Positions 8,004 to 16,092 are shown, counted from the first letter of the stretch. The stretch: 64,000 nt of DNA from Salinarimonas rosea DSM 21201 (GCF_000429045.1 NZ_AUBC01000024.1:24106-88105), one strand, 5' to 3'. Numbers and translations: made by a program. The notes: a model not told the origin generated them from the letters alone.

Positions 8004-9001
8004 TCGCCGCCAGCGTCATCCTCGCCGCCCACGACGCCGCCGGAACGATCGGCTCCGCGGTGGCGTCGGCCCTCGCGCAGAGCCTGCGCGAGATCGAGGT
8101 CGTCGTCGTCGACGACGCCTCGCGCGACGCCACCGCCGAGGCGGCTCGCGCGGCCGCCGGAGGCGACCCGCGGCTGCGGCTGGTGACCATGGGCGAGAAC
8201 AGCGGGCCCGCCGGTGCTCGCAACGCCGGCATCGCCGCCGCGCGCGGCCGCTACGTCGCGATCCTCGATGCGGACGACGCCTTCGCGCCGACCCGGCTCG
8301 AGGCCCTCGTCGGGCTGGCCGAGCACGACGGGGCGGAGATGGCCTGTGACGACCTCCTCCTCGTCGACGGCGACAGCGGCGCGAGCCTCGGGCCGATGTT
8401 CGGCCCCTCCGGCCTGCCGCCGGTCCTCGATGCCGCGGCCTTCGCGCTGGCGGACCTGCCCGATCCGCGTGCGCCGCGCCGCGGCTCGGGGTTTCTCAAG
8501 CCTCTCGTTCGCCGCGACTTCCTGCGCCGGCACGGGCTCGTCTATCCCGAGCGGATGCGCTTCGCCGAGGACTACGCCTTCGCGCTCGCCTGCCTCCTCG
8601 CCGGCGCCCGCTGGCGCACGCTCGGCCGGCCACTCTACCGCTATGCGGTGCACGGGCGCTCGCTCACCGCGCGCCACCGCGCCGCCGACCTGGAGGCGCT
8701 GCGCGACGCGGACACCGCCGCTCTCGCCGGGCTTCCCGCCGACGCCGACGCCGGCACCCGCCGGGCGCTCGCTCTGCATCTGGCCAGCGTGCGCCGCCGC
8801 GCCGCGTGGGCACGCTTCGTCGAGGACTACAAGGCCGGCGCGATCGGCGCCGCCCTGCGCGCCGCGGCCGCCGATCCGGACACGCTCCGCCACGTCGCCG
8901 GCCGCTGCCTCGCCCACCTGCGCGAGCGCGGCCTGCCGGGCCGCCCGGGGCGCGACCAGGGGCGGGATCTGCCGCGAGATCTGCCGGGAGACCTGCCGTG
9001 A
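8000..9001 (+). CDS. Family 2 glycosyltransferase (ExoU/ExoW-like)
   Basis: Cytoplasmic GT-A transferase for EPS side-chain or backbone assembly. The 333-aa protein starts ASVILAAHDAAGTIGSA, has EVVVVDDASRDAT at about 33-45 and the metal/nucleotide motif ILDADD (D90-x-D92-D93). The segment AEDYAFAL is a plausible catalytic base region. It is clearly paralogous to the minus-strand transferase at 12142-13116 (both have PSAARN/PAGARN and LDADD). The C-terminus ends in a short tetrapeptide repeat (RDLP/GDLP). ATGA and GTGA overlaps join it to both neighbours, indicating translational coupling. Confidence 0.86.
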   Translation: MIAASVILAAHDAAGTIGSAVASALAQSLREIEVVVVDDASRDATAEAARAAAGGDPRLRLVTMGENSGPAGARNAGIAAARGRYVAILDADDAFAPTRLEALVGLAEHDGAEMACDDLLLVDGDSGASLGPMFGPSGLPPVLDAAAFALADLPDPRAPRRGSGFLKPLVRRDFLRRHGLVYPERMRFAEDYAFALACLLAGARWRTLGRPLYRYAVHGRSLTARHRAADLEALRDADTAALAGLPADADAGTRRALALHLASVRRRAAWARFVEDYKAGAIGAALRAAAADPDTLRHVAGRCLAHLRERGLPGRPGRDQGRDLPRDLPGDLP

Positions 9002-10365
9002 CGATCGGGCAGCAGGCCGCCATGACCGCCCCTCCGCGCCGCGACGGCACGACGCTCGCCGTGTCGCTGCCGCAGGCGCGCGTCCTGCTCGCCACGGTCG
9101 TGCTGACGTCGGTCGTGCTGCTCCCGTTCGTCGGGCGCATCGCGGTGCTCGCCTTTCTCGCGGCCGGCGCGGGCCTGGTGCTGCTCGCCCTGGATCGCCT
9201 GCGGGCGCACGCCACCGATGTCGGCTTGTTCCTGCTGCCCTGCGTCGTGGCGCTCGTCTCGGCGGTCGGCTCCCTGCACCCTCAGCAGACGCTCTGGTAC
9301 GGCGGCCAGTACACGGTGAGCGCCATCGTCCTGATCGCCCTCGCGCTGTCGATCGCGCCGCTCGTCGCGATGCGCCTGGCGAGCCTCGCGATCGCGCTGG
9401 GTCTCGGGCTCAGCCTCGCGTTCCCGACCTATCACTACGTCGGGCACACGGGGGAGATCGCCTTCGTCGGCATCTTCTCGAGCAAGAACTACTATTCCTT
9501 CGTGGTCGGCACGCTGGTGATCCTGGGGGCGGGCCAATGCGCCGCCGGCGGGAAGCTCGGCAGGAGCTTCGGCTTCGCCTGCGTGGTGATCGGCTTCGCC
9601 TTCCTCCTGCTCGGGCGCTCGCTGGGGGCGATCGTGGGCACCACGGCGACGCTCGCCGTCGCCGGCGCCTTCGTCGCCACCCGCGTCCTCGACCGCAGCG
9701 TGCTCGCGCCGACGCTGGTCCTCTGCGTCGCGCTGGCCGCGGCCGCGGGCGTCTGGCTCGTCGCGGAGTTCGACCTCGTCGCCCGCCAGATGGCCGCGGT
9801 GGGGCGCGATCCGACGCTCACCGGCCGCACCATCCTGTGGGAGCTCGCCTGGGAGAATTTCCAGGCGTCGCCGCTGCTCGGCACGGGCTATCGCGGCTTC
9901 TTCGTGCCCTACTACCCGCCGGCGACGGAGGTGCTGGAGCTCTTCCGGCTGCCTCCGGACGCCGCCTGGAACTACCACAACGCCTTCTTCCAGGTTCTCG
10001 CGGGAACCGGCGTTCTCGGCGTCGCCGCGCACGCGCTGCTCCTCGCCCGGATCCTGGGGCTGTTCGTCGCCGGCATCGCCCGGAACCGGCTGCGCGCCGC
10101 CGATGCCGGGATCGTGGCCGCCTTCAGCTACCTCGCGCTCCGCTCCGTTCTCGAGGTCGACTTCACCCAGGAATACGGGCTCGGCCTCTTCCTGTACGCA
10201 CTCGTGCTGGCCGCGCTGGTGCAGCGCGCCGCGGCGCCCGCGCGCGGGTCACGGCTCCGAGATGCCGCGCGACGCCGCGCCGTCGGGGCGCCGCTCGCGC
10301 CGCCGCCGCCAGGCGAGGATGCCGCCCGCGGCCAGCGCCGCGAGGCTCGCCGCGAGCGGGGCTGA
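8998..10365 (+). CDS. exoQ: O-antigen ligase/Wzy-type EPS polymerase (ExoQ-like)
   Basis: Multi-pass inner-membrane protein predicted to polymerise lipid-linked EPS repeats. From GTG 8998 (4-bp overlap GTGA) it is 455 aa; ATG 9022 would give 447 aa. About ten hydrophobic spans run from residue 35 to 430. The Wzy_C loop signature is visible as TGRTILWELAWENF followed by SPLLGTGYRGFF and the HNAFFQVLAGTG segment. The last 40 or so residues are unusually Arg/Ala-rich and lie antisense to a small putative membrane gene (10249-10497), so the annotated stop may be later than needed. The family also includes ligases; the EPS context favours a polymerase. Confidence 0.85.
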   Translation: MTIGQQAAMTAPPRRDGTTLAVSLPQARVLLATVVLTSVVLLPFVGRIAVLAFLAAGAGLVLLALDRLRAHATDVGLFLLPCVVALVSAVGSLHPQQTLWYGGQYTVSAIVLIALALSIAPLVAMRLASLAIALGLGLSLAFPTYHYVGHTGEIAFVGIFSSKNYYSFVVGTLVILGAGQCAAGGKLGRSFGFACVVIGFAFLLLGRSLGAIVGTTATLAVAGAFVATRVLDRSVLAPTLVLCVALAAAAGVWLVAEFDLVARQMAAVGRDPTLTGRTILWELAWENFQASPLLGTGYRGFFVPYYPPATEVLELFRLPPDAAWNYHNAFFQVLAGTGVLGVAAHALLLARILGLFVAGIARNRLRAADAGIVAAFSYLALRSVLEVDFTQEYGLGLFLYALVLAALVQRAAAPARGSRLRDAARRRAVGAPLAPPPPGEDAARGQRREARRERG

Positions 10366-10497
10366 CACGAGCGCTGCCGTCGTCGACCAGCCGACCAGAG
10401 CCGCCACGAAGGTCGCCGCACCGGTGATCGCCGCTGCGATCAAGATAACGAACACGCCGTCTCTCCCCGTTCGCGTCCAACCCATGTGCATAGACAT
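10249..10497 (-). CDS. Small two-TM protein, candidate ExoX/SyrA-type EPS repressor
   Basis: An 82-aa product (ATG 10497; ATGs at 10491 and 10485 are alternatives) with two hydrophobic segments (FVILIAAAITGAATFVAAL; SAPLAASLAALAAGGILAW). They are separated by a short GWSTTAALV link and followed by a basic RRRRERR tail. This layout matches the small inner-membrane ExoX/PsiA/SyrA family that restrains ExoY-driven EPS synthesis in rhizobia. The position also matches: in Sinorhizobium exoX is divergent from exoY, and here it is divergent from the ExoY-type transferase gene. Its 3' part overlaps the exoQ-like gene by 117 bp. Identity is inferred from topology and context, not from strong sequence similarity. 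Confidence 0.5.
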   Translation of the reverse strand: MSMHMGWTRTGRDGVFVILIAAAITGAATFVAALVGWSTTAALVSAPLAASLAALAAGGILAWRRRRERRPDGAASRGISEP

Positions 10498-10562
10498 GTT
10501 AACGTTTTTAAATCGTTTCGATCAAGCGCGTTGCAATGCAGCAAATTCGTGGGATTCGCGAC
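10498..10562. promoter_or_regulatory. AT-rich divergent promoter region
   Basis: This stretch is strikingly AT-rich for the window (GTTAACGTTTTTAAATCG and following bases) and lies between the candidate repressor gene (-) and the initiating transferase (+). Such tracts often hold promoters or sites for MucR/RosR-type EPS regulators. No consensus is clear enough to name a factor. Confidence 0.35.
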
Positions 10563-10587
10563 GGAACACGTGCTCGCATCTCGCGTT
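10563..10587 (+). promoter_or_regulatory. EcfG-type general stress promoter upstream of initiating transferase
   Basis: GGAAC (10563-10567), a 16-base spacer and CGTT (10584-10587) match the EcfG consensus exactly, with the same spacing as the site before galE. Predicted start near 10594, leaving a leader of about 115 nt before the ATG at 10709. Confidence 0.55.
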
Positions 10588-10708
10588 CGGTCGGCCGGAT
10601 GCGCTGACGCGGAGAGCCGCGATGCGATCCTCCGCGCCACGGTCGGAGACTGCCGTCAACCGAACCTGGGCCGCTCGCCCGAGGTCTGCCCAGCCCACGA
10701 GGACACCG

Positions 10709-12148
10709 ATGCCGATACCGGACACCCGGCGAACCGTCGCGCTCGCCGCCTCCGCAGACCGTCACGAGCCGCCCGCCTTCGTGCCGCATTACCTGGCCGG
10801 CTTGCTGTTCGCCTCGCTCGACCTTTGCCTCGCGGTGCTGGCGTTCACGAGCGCCGACGTGATCTTCCACGCCGCCGCCCGCGCGGGGCAGCCGCATCCG
10901 GGCGACGCCATCCTGCTGGGATCCCAGTTCGGCCTGCTCACGGTGGCGGTGATCGCGGTCTCGCGCGGCTACGGGGCGGCGACGCTCCAGCGCAGCGCCG
11001 AGAGCGCGGCGAGCTTCCTGTGGGCCTGGCTGGCGGCCTTCTTCGTGATCGGCTGGATCGCCTTCCTCACGGAGGCGGCGAGCAACGCCTCGCGCGGGAC
11101 GGTCACGCTCGCGTTCGTGATCGGCGTGGTGGCGATGCTGCCGCTTCGGCATGCGGCCCTCGGCACGTACCAGCGCCAGGTCCGCTCGATGCGACTGGCG
11201 ACGCGCCGCGTCGTCGTGATCCACGACGGCGACGAGCGCGCCGCGCAGCGGTTCCGGCGCAACCTGCGCCGCAACGGCGTCGAGACGGTCACGGCACTCG
11301 CCTATCGCTCGGGACCCGACCACCGGCTCGTCGAGGCCTGCCGCGCGGCGCTCACCGCCCGTGATCTCGACGCCGTCTACCTGTTCACGCCCTGGAGCGA
11401 CGCGCAGCGCTTCCGCAGCCTCCGCTCCGAGCTGCGCAAGGTGCCGGTTCCCGTCTACCTGTTCCCGGACGACCACGCCTCCGAGGTGCTGCGCGGCCCC
11501 AGCGTCGACGCGGGCTTCGCCTGCGGCTTCGAGATCCAGCGCGCGCCCCTCGATCCGCTCGACCGGGTGGCGAAGCGCACTCTCGACATCGCGGTCTCCG
11601 CCACGATGCTGCTCCTGCTGGCTCCGCTCCTCGTGGCGGTCGCCGTCGTGGTGAAGCTCGATTCGCCGGGGCCGGTGTTCTTCCGGCAGACGCGGCGCGG
11701 CTATTCCGGGCGACCCTTCGAGATCCTCAAGTTCCGCTCGATGCGCTGCGCGGAGAACGGCGCGGTCGTGCGCCAGGCCTGCCGCGGCGACGACCGCCTG
11801 ACCGCGGTCGGGAGCTTCCTGCGGGCCTCGAGCATCGACGAGCTGCCGCAGCTCATCAATGTACTGCGCGGCGAGATGTCCCTCGTCGGGCCGCGACCGC
11901 ACGCGATCGCCCACGACGAGTACTACACCGGCCTGATCGAGGCCTATGCCGACCGCCACCATGTCAAGCCCGGCCTGACCGGCTGGGCCCAGGTGAACGG
12001 CCATCGCGGGGCGACGCCGGAGGTCGGGCACATGCAGGCCCGTGTAACCCACGATCTGTGGTACATCGACAATTGGTCGCTGTGGCTGGACGTGCGCATC
12101 ATCGTTCGCACAGCGCTCCTCGTGCTGCACGACCGCAACGCCTACTGA
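10709..12148 (+). CDS. Undecaprenyl-phosphate sugar phosphotransferase (WbaP/WcaJ/ExoY type)
   Basis: Starts EPS repeat synthesis by moving a hexose-1-phosphate from a UDP-sugar to undecaprenyl phosphate at the inner membrane. The 479-aa protein (ATG 10709 after ACGAGGA) has about four N-terminal membrane spans (30-165), a soluble Rossmann-like linker (about 165-280) and the C-terminal bacterial sugar transferase domain from about 289. That domain contains KRTLDIAVS, a membrane-inserted helix, FEILKFRSM, the catalytic DE pair in SIDELPQL, SLVGPRP and KPGLTGWAQV. Unlike the short rhizobial ExoY it carries the full WbaP-like N-terminus. With galE at hand the sugar is probably galactose or glucose. 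It ends 7 bp inside the convergent neighbour. Confidence 0.9.
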   Translation: MPIPDTRRTVALAASADRHEPPAFVPHYLAGLLFASLDLCLAVLAFTSADVIFHAAARAGQPHPGDAILLGSQFGLLTVAVIAVSRGYGAATLQRSAESAASFLWAWLAAFFVIGWIAFLTEAASNASRGTVTLAFVIGVVAMLPLRHAALGTYQRQVRSMRLATRRVVVIHDGDERAAQRFRRNLRRNGVETVTALAYRSGPDHRLVEACRAALTARDLDAVYLFTPWSDAQRFRSLRSELRKVPVPVYLFPDDHASEVLRGPSVDAGFACGFEIQRAPLDPLDRVAKRTLDIAVSATMLLLLAPLLVAVAVVVKLDSPGPVFFRQTRRGYSGRPFEILKFRSMRCAENGAVVRQACRGDDRLTAVGSFLRASSIDELPQLINVLRGEMSLVGPRPHAIAHDEYYTGLIEAYADRHHVKPGLTGWAQVNGHRGATPEVGHMQARVTHDLWYIDNWSLWLDVRIIVRTALLVLHDRNAY

Positions 12149-13116
12149 GCGGCGCCCCGGGCGCGCCGGCGGCCGGGCAGCCGGTTCGCCGCGGCCTCGC
12201 CGCCGTAGCGCAGGGCGAGCGGCCAGAGCGCCGGATCGCGGCCGAGCCGCGCCGCCGCAACGCCGTGCCGGCCCTCCTTGGCCGTCTCCACCGCCTCCAG
12301 GAAACCGTGCGCCCGGCCCAGGCCGGCGCGATAGCGCGCGATCGCCTGCGCCGTCGCCGGCTCGGCCGCGGCGGCCATCCGACGTGACGCGACGCGGTCG
12401 AGCCCGGCCTCGAGCTCGGCGAGCCGCGTCGCCGCGATCCGGTGCGAGAGCGAGCCCGGCCGCGCGGCGTAGAGGTAGCCCGGCGTCGAGGAGACGACGT
12501 AGCGCGCGCCGGCCAGCATGGCTTCGAGGCAGAACAGGAAGTCCTCCCCGAGCCGCACCGAGGGATCGTAGGCCAGCTGCCGCTCGGCGACGAAGGCGGA
12601 GGCGATGATCGGCTTCAGGTAGCCGGTGCCGAAGCGCCCGGCCATCGGGACGTTGTCGGCGCAGTACGAAGCCGGATCCAGCATGAAGGCGTAGGGCGTC
12701 GCGCCGGCGGGCAGCGCGCGACCGGCCGCGGCGCCGGAGGCGTCGAGCCGCACGAGATCGTCCGCGGCGATCTCCGCCCCGGTCATGGTGGCGAGGTCGA
12801 GGAGGGCGCGGGTGCGCCCCGGAGCGAGGGTGTCGTCGGCATCGAGCACGCCGAGGAAGCGCCCGCTCGCCTCGGCGATGGCCGCGTTGCGGGCGGCGGA
12901 GGGGCCGCGGTTCTCGGGCAGGCGGACGAGCCGGATGCGGGGCTCTCGCGCGGCGAGGCGCGCCACCACAGCGGCGGTGTCGTCGTCGGAGGCGTCGTCG
13001 ACGACGATCGCCTCGACGCGCACCCCCTCCTGCGCCACGGCGGAGCGGAGCGCCGCCTCGATGGTCGCTTGCGCGCGGAAGGCGGGGATCAGGTAGGTGA
13101 CGTCGACGGCCGGCAT
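12142..13116 (-). CDS. Family 2 glycosyltransferase (ExoU/ExoW-like)
   Basis: GT-A fold cytoplasmic transferase, 324 aa, for EPS repeat assembly. Visible motifs are VTYLIPAFRAQATIEAAL at the start, EAIVVDDASDDDT, GPSAARNAAIAEA, VLDADDT (metal/nucleotide site near residue 93) and LGEDFLFCLEA (likely catalytic base). It is paralogous to the plus-strand transferase at 8000-9001. It lies 13 bp downstream of the exoF-like gene on the minus strand, so the two are co-transcribed. Its 3' end overlaps the initiating transferase tail to tail by 7 bp. Confidence 0.86.
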   Translation of the reverse strand: MPAVDVTYLIPAFRAQATIEAALRSAVAQEGVRVEAIVVDDASDDDTAAVVARLAAREPRIRLVRLPENRGPSAARNAAIAEASGRFLGVLDADDTLAPGRTRALLDLATMTGAEIAADDLVRLDASGAAAGRALPAGATPYAFMLDPASYCADNVPMAGRFGTGYLKPIIASAFVAERQLAYDPSVRLGEDFLFCLEAMLAGARYVVSSTPGYLYAARPGSLSHRIAATRLAELEAGLDRVASRRMAAAAEPATAQAIARYRAGLGRAHGFLEAVETAKEGRHGVAAARLGRDPALWPLALRYGGEAAANRLPGRRRARGAAQ

Positions 13117-13129
13117 CGCGCGGGCTCCC

Positions 13130-14470
13130 TCAGCGCCCGCTGGAGGCGAGGCTCGCCGCGGGCGCGGGCACGGGCACGGCTTCGGAATAGGCGTCGCCGA
13201 GCGCCGGCCCGATATCCGGCAGCGGGACGGTCGCGCGCACGGTGTCTCCCGGCAGGACCGGCGTCGTCTCCTCCGCCGGCATCTCCGTCGGCGCGCCGTC
13301 GACGACGCGCACGATGCTGAAGGAGGGCTCGAATGCGGCGCGACGCTCGCGTTCCAGGCTCTTGGCGGGTGCGATCACCTCCGCCTCGCGCAGCAGCGCG
13401 CTCGCCGTGGCGAAGCGCTCGCGCAGCTCCTCCATGCTCCCTTGCGCCTGGCGCAGCTCTCGCGCGATCTCGCGGCGTTGCGTGGCACGCAGGGCGATGA
13501 TGTTGCGCTCGGCCTGGTTCAGGTCGACCTGCGCCTGGATGATCGAACGGGTGATGCCGCCGCGCTCGGACTCGTAGCCGGCGAGCCGGCGCTCGAGGTC
13601 CGACAGGCGCGTCGCCGTCGCGAGGCCCCGCTCGACGAGGCTGCGGACCCGTTCCGTCTCGTCGCGCAGCGACTCGAGCTGCGTGTCCTTGAGCCCGATC
13701 TGGCCCTCGAGCTGCTCGATCTGGTCGGCCAGGAGCGTCTGCAGCCGCTCGTTCGCCGCAACCTCCTGCTCGAGCGCCTCGCGGCGCGAGACGAAGATCA
13801 GCTCCTCCTCCCGCAGCAGGCGCGCGATCGCCGGCTCGTCGCGGCGCTCGGCCAGGCGCTCGGGGAAGGTGATCTCCGGAGCGCCCTCGAGCTCGGCGTC
13901 GAGCCGCGCGCGGCGGGCGGCCATCTGGTCGAGCTCGAGCGCGATGATGCGCAGCTGCCCGCGCCCCGAGATCGCGTCGCGCTCGAACCGGTCGAGCGCG
14001 TCGGCCGTGCGGCGCATGCCGCCCGCGAGGCTCACCGCCTGCAGCACCGTGAGCGGCGGCCGGTAGGGATAGGCGCCCGGCGCGTCGACCGCGCCCGCCA
14101 CGTAGATCGGCCGCCACTCGGCGACGTCGACGACGGCGCTCGGCGCCTCGATGAGGCCGGCGCGCTCCTGGAGGCGCACGGCGATGGCGTCGGCGATCTC
14201 GTCGCGCGCCCGGGCCTGCGCCTCGACGTCCCCGACGAGGGGCAGCGAGACCATGCCGTCCGGCCCGACGACGTACTCGCCCTCGAGCGCCTCCCAGGCA
14301 TAGGCGTCGCCCGAGGCCGGTCGCCATTCGAGCACCCGCACGCTCAGCGTATCGCCCGGGCCGATCGCCGGCATGCCGGCGGGCGCCGCGCCGGCGACGC
14401 CTGCGACGAGCGTGGCGAGGACGAGGGTCGGCAGGGCGACGAGCGGGCGAAGGCGCGAGAAGCGCGTCAT
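13130..14470 (-). CDS. exoF: Periplasmic/outer-membrane polysaccharide export protein (ExoF/Wza family)
   Basis: EPS export component of the ExoF type. The 446-aa protein has a signal peptide (about 1-28) and no lipobox Cys, as usual for ExoF. The polysaccharide export domain begins at about residue 35 (IGPGDTLSVRVLEW), followed by VVGPDGMVSLPLVGDV and an SLBB-like segment (IYVAGAVDAPGAYPYRPPLTVLQAVSLAGG). A long coiled coil (about 215-370) and a final beta segment (VLPGDTVRATV) follow. The coiled coil is typical of ExoF and absent in classical Wza. It works with the ExoP-type co-polymerase and ExoQ-type polymerase. First gene of a two-gene minus-strand unit. Confidence 0.87.
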   Translation of the reverse strand: MTRFSRLRPLVALPTLVLATLVAGVAGAAPAGMPAIGPGDTLSVRVLEWRPASGDAYAWEALEGEYVVGPDGMVSLPLVGDVEAQARARDEIADAIAVRLQERAGLIEAPSAVVDVAEWRPIYVAGAVDAPGAYPYRPPLTVLQAVSLAGGMRRTADALDRFERDAISGRGQLRIIALELDQMAARRARLDAELEGAPEITFPERLAERRDEPAIARLLREEELIFVSRREALEQEVAANERLQTLLADQIEQLEGQIGLKDTQLESLRDETERVRSLVERGLATATRLSDLERRLAGYESERGGITRSIIQAQVDLNQAERNIIALRATQRREIARELRQAQGSMEELRERFATASALLREAEVIAPAKSLERERRAAFEPSFSIVRVVDGAPTEMPAEETTPVLPGDTVRATVPLPDIGPALGDAYSEAVPVPAPAASLASSGR

Positions 14471-14614
14471 GCGGGAAACCTTCGATGTCTCGAGCGCGAG
14501 TGCGGTGCGGCTCGAACGCTGACGGGAGATGGCGATCGACGTAGCGGTCTGCGGGCGAGCCCGCGAGGCACGCGCGACAACGCGCCGGCCGGCCCAGGTT
14601 TCCCTGGTTCGACG

Positions 14615-15730
14615 TCAGGTTTCGGGGCGTACCTCGTGGGAGCGCCCGGCGGCTTCGCGCAGCCTGGCCACGTCGGCGGCGAGGACCCGGCCGGCCTCGC
14701 GGACGAACCGGATCGGCGCGCGCCCGCACAGCGCCCACATCAGCTGCCGGCGCTTGGGCCGATCCACCATCGCGAGCCACGGGGTGACGACCATAGCGAG
14801 CAGGACGTCGTCCGCGACGAACGAGAGCGGATCCTCGCGTCCGGCGACGCCGGCCCGAAGCACACGGTCCGCGACGGCGGTGGCGGCGGCGAGCGTCTCG
14901 CCGAGCCCGTGACGCAGCGCACGGCCTTCGAGCGCCGCGCGCTGCGCGGGCGAAAGCGCCTCGAGCGCGCGAGCGAGGTCGACGACGTGGTCGAGGCAGG
15001 GCTCGCGTGCGATCAGCGCCTTGGCGACGCTCGTCGCGGCGAGGAGGCAGCGGTCGAGGGGATGCAGGACGGGGACCTCCGTCCCGTCCGCCCGGCCGGG
15101 AACGGCGTCGGCGATCCAGGATCCGGGAACGCGCACCGGCGGCGTTCCGGGCTGGCCGAGGCGGTGGTGCAGGTCGATCTTCGGCGCGCCGCCGCCGGCG
15201 GTGAAATGCTGCTCGCCGAGATGCCGGATCCACCAGGCGGCGAGGTGGGGCTGCTCGCTGCGATAGCCGAGCTGCTCGACGGCCCGCGCGGCGCGGGCGC
15301 GGTCTTCCTCCGCGACGAGGACGTCGACGTCGCCGCTCGGCTTGACGAAGGGCGAGCCGTAGAGCGCCGCCTGCTGGAGCGGCCCCTTCATGTGCACGTG
15401 CGCGATTCCGTCGCGTCGCAGCGCCAGGCTCAGCCGCGCGCCGGTGGCGAGGCAGACGCGATTCATGGCCATCGTGCGCAGGCGAAACCGGTCGAGGCTC
15501 AGGGCGACGGACGGCGCGCGGGTGCGCAGCGTCGCGCGCACGCCATCGAGCGCGTGCAGCACCTTGTTGAGACGTGCGACGTCCACGAGCCGGGCGAGAC
15601 CGTCCTGGCCGAGGCCGTCGAGCTCCCTCTCGGGCGGCGTTGCGCGCCGAGACAGAAGCCCGACCAAGACTGCAGCCTCTGCGCGGCAATCGGTATTTGC
15701 TTTTCCCACCAGCTCTGCTCGTGCCGCCAT
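14615..15730 (-). CDS. Nucleotidyltransferase-fold protein of the lasso peptide locus (PF14907 type)
   Basis: 371-aa soluble protein with the pol-beta-type nucleotidyltransferase signature of the uncharacterised nucleotidyltransferase family (PF14907). HMKGPLQQAALYG (about 113-125) is followed by the metal-binding pair in SGDVDVLV (D134, D136), then KIDLHHRLG with a third acidic residue. Such proteins recur in lasso peptide and EPS-associated gene sets. As I recall the literature, a homologue beside a kinase in the pseudomycoidin cluster further modifies the phosphorylated C-terminal Ser. Here it is divergent from the precursor gene, sharing a 188-bp promoter region with a symmetric GGAAC...GTTCC element. 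Substrate and reaction are unproven. Confidence 0.75.
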   Translation of the reverse strand: MAARAELVGKANTDCRAEAAVLVGLLSRRATPPERELDGLGQDGLARLVDVARLNKVLHALDGVRATLRTRAPSVALSLDRFRLRTMAMNRVCLATGARLSLALRRDGIAHVHMKGPLQQAALYGSPFVKPSGDVDVLVAEEDRARAARAVEQLGYRSEQPHLAAWWIRHLGEQHFTAGGGAPKIDLHHRLGQPGTPPVRVPGSWIADAVPGRADGTEVPVLHPLDRCLLAATSVAKALIAREPCLDHVVDLARALEALSPAQRAALEGRALRHGLGETLAAATAVADRVLRAGVAGREDPLSFVADDVLLAMVVTPWLAMVDRPKRRQLMWALCGRAPIRFVREAGRVLAADVARLREAAGRSHEVRPET

Positions 15731-15800
15731 GCCGCTCGCGCTCCCGCAACGTTAGCTGAACACGGCCCGAGCGCCGCCCACAGATCAACCGACGGGGTTA

Positions 15801-15827
15801 GGAACAATTAGCAGGCAGTCCAGTTCC
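15801..15827. promoter_or_regulatory. Symmetric GGAAC-N17-GTTCC element between divergent lasso genes
   Basis: Read on the plus strand this is GGAAC-N16-AGTT; on the minus strand it is GGAAC-N16-TGTT. Each is one base off the EcfG consensus GGAAC-N16-CGTT. The element could be overlapping divergent stress promoters for the precursor gene (+) and the nucleotidyltransferase gene (-), or a 27-bp palindromic operator. Confidence 0.4.
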
Positions 15828-15918
15828 CGACAGCGTGTGCGCGCTCGCTCTGCGGCGCGTCGCAGGGGGTGGCTTGCGCCCGACCGCATCACCCTTCGTC
15901 CAACAGAAAGGATAGGGC

Positions 15919-16086
15919 ATGAACGACAACACCATGAACCAGCACGACGAGAAGCTCGCGTACGTGGCTCCGGAGCTCGAGGTTCTCGGCACGCTCGAGG
16001 ATCTGACCCACGGTACCACGTCGGGCACGGTCACCGACGCCGACTTCTCCGCGGGGACGCCGATCCCCGATCTCACCTTCTCGTGA
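15919..16086 (+). CDS. Lasso peptide precursor (A)
   Basis: A 55-aa ribosomally made precursor, ATG 15919 after GAAAGGATA. Residues 15-29 carry the leader recognition motif YxxPxLxxLGxLxxLT (YVAPELEVLGTLEDL). Thr30 occupies the conserved -2 position, so the core should start at Gly32. The 24-residue core has Gly1 and Asp9 (D40 of the precursor) for a 9-membered macrolactam ring, no Cys, bulky Phe12, Ile18 and Phe23 in the tail, and a C-terminal Ser. The cyclase, peptidase, recognition protein, kinase and exporter genes follow directly. A C-terminal Ser is what HPr-kinase-like lasso kinases phosphorylate in paeninodin-type systems. The leader motif is seen; ring and threading are predicted. 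A perfect palindrome follows seven bases after the stop. Confidence 0.88.
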   Translation: MNDNTMNQHDEKLAYVAPELEVLGTLEDLTHGTTSGTVTDADFSAGTPIPDLTFS

Positions 16087-16092
16087 GGGGAC

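Noticed and set aside
13089..15811. Very long open frames (899 aa on minus, 904 aa on plus) covering exoF and the nucleotidyltransferase
   Set aside because: They are GC-driven shadow frames with Arg/Ala/Gly-rich products and no domains. The real genes in other frames have signal peptides and family motifs.
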